From Mycoplana azooxidifex (GTDB lineage: Bacteria; Pseudomonadota; Alphaproteobacteria; Rhizobiales; Rhizobiaceae): a stretch of 64,000 nucleotides of DNA. Positions within the stretch are counted from its first letter, which is position 1. Each line of letters starts with the position of its first letter. The DNA is taken from the NCBI RefSeq assembly GCF_014196765.1, contig NZ_JACIEE010000011.1, forward strand, positions 62,001 through 126,000, given 5' to 3'. A program made the translations under genes and the position numbers. Of this stretch, positions 62,920-64,000 are shown piece after piece. The notes under the pieces are model-generated. The model was not told where the DNA came from. It saw only the letters and a program-made list of their open reading frames with translations, and did not search any database.

Positions 62920-64000
62920 GTGAAGAAAGATACTGCGCCCGCAGCGCCGGAACTGGAAGCAGAGACCCGAGATCAGCCGCAGGCCAGCAATCTTCTGGAC
63001 ATGGCGAAGGCTCGAATCGTGCGGCGCGCAGAGCGGCAGAAGCGCCGCCTGATCCGGGAAGCTTCGGTCGGCGCCGGCGGAAAGGTCAAACGCGATCCCT
63101 TTGACGACGACGACGAGGATCTCGCACCCGCCAAGACGGATCGCGACAAGAAGTTCTCCACCAAGTCGATCTTCGAGATGCCGGTGCTGCCCAAGAGGCG
63201 GCGCAAGGTCCAGTGGACCGGCATTTCCTTCGCCCTGGCGGTGATCCTGCCGACGATTCTGACCGGTCTCTACTTTGCCTTCACGGCCAGCCCGCAATAC
63301 GAGGTGGAAACGCAGTTCGCCGTGCGCGGCTCGAGCCAAGGCTCGCTCAATGCGCTGGGCCTCGGCAGCCTGATGGGAGCCACGGCGGAAGCGGGCGATT
63401 CCTACATCGTCGCCGACTACATCCATTCGCAGCAGGTCCTGCAGGACATCAAGGATCAGGCAGGCCTGGACGTGCGCACGCTCTACGCGCACGACATTAT
63501 CGACTTCGTCTACAAGACCGACCCCGCCGCACCGCTGGACGAGTTCGTCAGCTACTGGCGCAACATGGTGAATGTGAGCTTCAATTCGACGACCGGCAAC
63601 GTCACATTGCAGGTCTACGCCTTTGCTCCTGAAGACGCCAAGAAGATCACGGACGCCATTCTCCTCGTCTCGGAAAACCTTGTGAACAGACTGTCCGAAG
63701 AGTCGCGCATCCAGTACACCGAGGTCGTCAACAAGCAGGTCGACCGTGCGGAACAGCGGCTGAGCGCCGTTCGCCGGCAATTGTCGGACTTGCGCCAGAC
63801 GCAGCAGGCGCTCGACCCGAAGGCACTGGCGTCGATGGAATCGTCGATCATCGGCTCGATCGAGCAGGAACTCGCCTCTGTCCGGGCCCGCTACAAGGCA
63901 TTGGTCACGGCTGCGAGCAGGGAAGCTCCATCCGCCAAGGTCATGGAGCGACGTATTGTCGCACTCGAGGCCCAACTGGCCGAACAGAAGGCACGCGTCG
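62920..64000 (+). CDS. Capsular polysaccharide export inner-membrane protein (KpsE/CtrB-like), 3' end outside window
   Basis: 360 residues are visible from a GTG at 62920 and the frame runs off the right edge. A charged cytoplasmic N-terminus of about 100 residues (with FDDDDEDLAPAKTD) precedes a membrane helix at about 103-125 (ISFALAVILPTILTGLYFAF). The family segment SPQYEVETQFAVRG follows, then YIVADYIHSQQVLQDI and a long coiled coil (from about 265, EVVNKQVDRAEQRLSAVRRQL onward). KpsE/BexC/CtrB proteins span the periplasm and link the ABC exporter to the outer-membrane channel. The N-terminal extension is longer than in enterobacterial KpsE. Confidence 0.87.
   Translation, partial: MKKDTAPAAPELEAETRDQPQASNLLDMAKARIVRRAERQKRRLIREASVGAGGKVKRDPFDDDDEDLAPAKTDRDKKFSTKSIFEMPVLPKRRRKVQWTGISFALAVILPTILTGLYFAFTASPQYEVETQFAVRGSSQGSLNALGLGSLMGATAEAGDSYIVADYIHSQQVLQDIKDQAGLDVRTLYAHDIIDFVYKTDPAAPLDEFVSYWRNMVNVSFNSTTGNVTLQVYAFAPEDAKKITDAILLVSENLVNRLSEESRIQYTEVVNKQVDRAEQRLSAVRRQLSDLRQTQQALDPKALASMESSIIGSIEQELASVRARYKALVTAASREAPSAKVMERRIVALEAQLAEQKARV

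Overview
The window reads as a chromosomal segment of an alphaproteobacterium of the family Rhizobiaceae (Sinorhizobium/Ensifer, Shinella or Rhizobium type). The support is high G+C with strong third-position bias, a PhyR-NepR-EcfG stress module, an hmuSTUV heme locus with RirA-type iron boxes, a smoCEFGKS-mtlK polyol operon, a six-gene liv operon, cysDNC with cysQ, and rhizobial palindromic intergenic repeats. From memory, the run heme uptake - DUF883 - histidine kinase - ecfG - nepR - phyR - kinase - HAD - mtlK - smo has the same gene order as the Sinorhizobium meliloti chromosome around SMc01495-SMc01517, so most of the window looks like core genome. I see no rRNA, tRNA, CRISPR array or intact insertion sequence.

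Layout. 1-1.3 kb: the start of a WsaF-like glycosyltransferase of lower G+C and a decayed IS5-type transposase. 1.4-6.5 kb: YbaK and DUF488 proteins, a thuA-thuB pair behind a LacI-type palindrome, an SMR efflux protein with its TetR repressor, a group II truncated hemoglobin and a DUF423 protein. 6.6-13.3 kb: an iron/heme island with a DUF2325 operon, tonB, a secreted protein and hmuSTUV; two TGA-N9-TCA boxes lie in its control regions. 13.4-18.1 kb: the general stress response locus with EcfG-type promoters and a candidate small RNA. 18.2-29.2 kb: the sorbitol/mannitol operon and its regulator smoC, interrupted by a small hypothetical gene and an OsmC protein. 29.5-41.4 kb: reductive pyrimidine catabolism (preT, preA, RutR-like repressor, carbamoyl-amide hydrolase, dihydropyrimidinase) and a NitT/Tau-type ABC transporter with an unusual extra small membrane protein; this part is studded with paired palindromic repeats and holds a DUF559 gene. 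41.6-46.4 kb: an RND efflux pair. 46.6-50 kb: a Crp/Fnr regulator, a degenerate GGDEF protein, a secreted cysteine-containing protein and a 2-hydroxyacid dehydrogenase. 50.1-55.8 kb: the branched-chain amino acid ABC operon. 56-58.5 kb: an FAD/GcvT-type demethylating dehydrogenase. 58.9-62.7 kb: sulfate activation (cysD, cysNC, cysQ). 62.9 kb to the end: the 5' part of a capsule-export (KpsE/CtrB-like) protein.

How the parts fit together. The smo operon imports polyols, oxidises sorbitol and mannitol to ketohexoses and carries a sugar kinase. The pyrimidine genes reduce uracil or thymine, open the ring and release the beta-amino acid; the neighbouring ABC transporter is the obvious candidate importer of the substrate. 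The stress module probably drives the DUF883 membrane-stress gene directly, through a promoter visible at 13333-13357. No wholly new multi-gene system stands out. The least explained items are the candidate stress-sigma-driven RNA beside phyR, the iron-boxed DUF2325 operon, the extra small membrane protein in the ABC operon and the paired repeats whose inner hairpins show compensatory changes.
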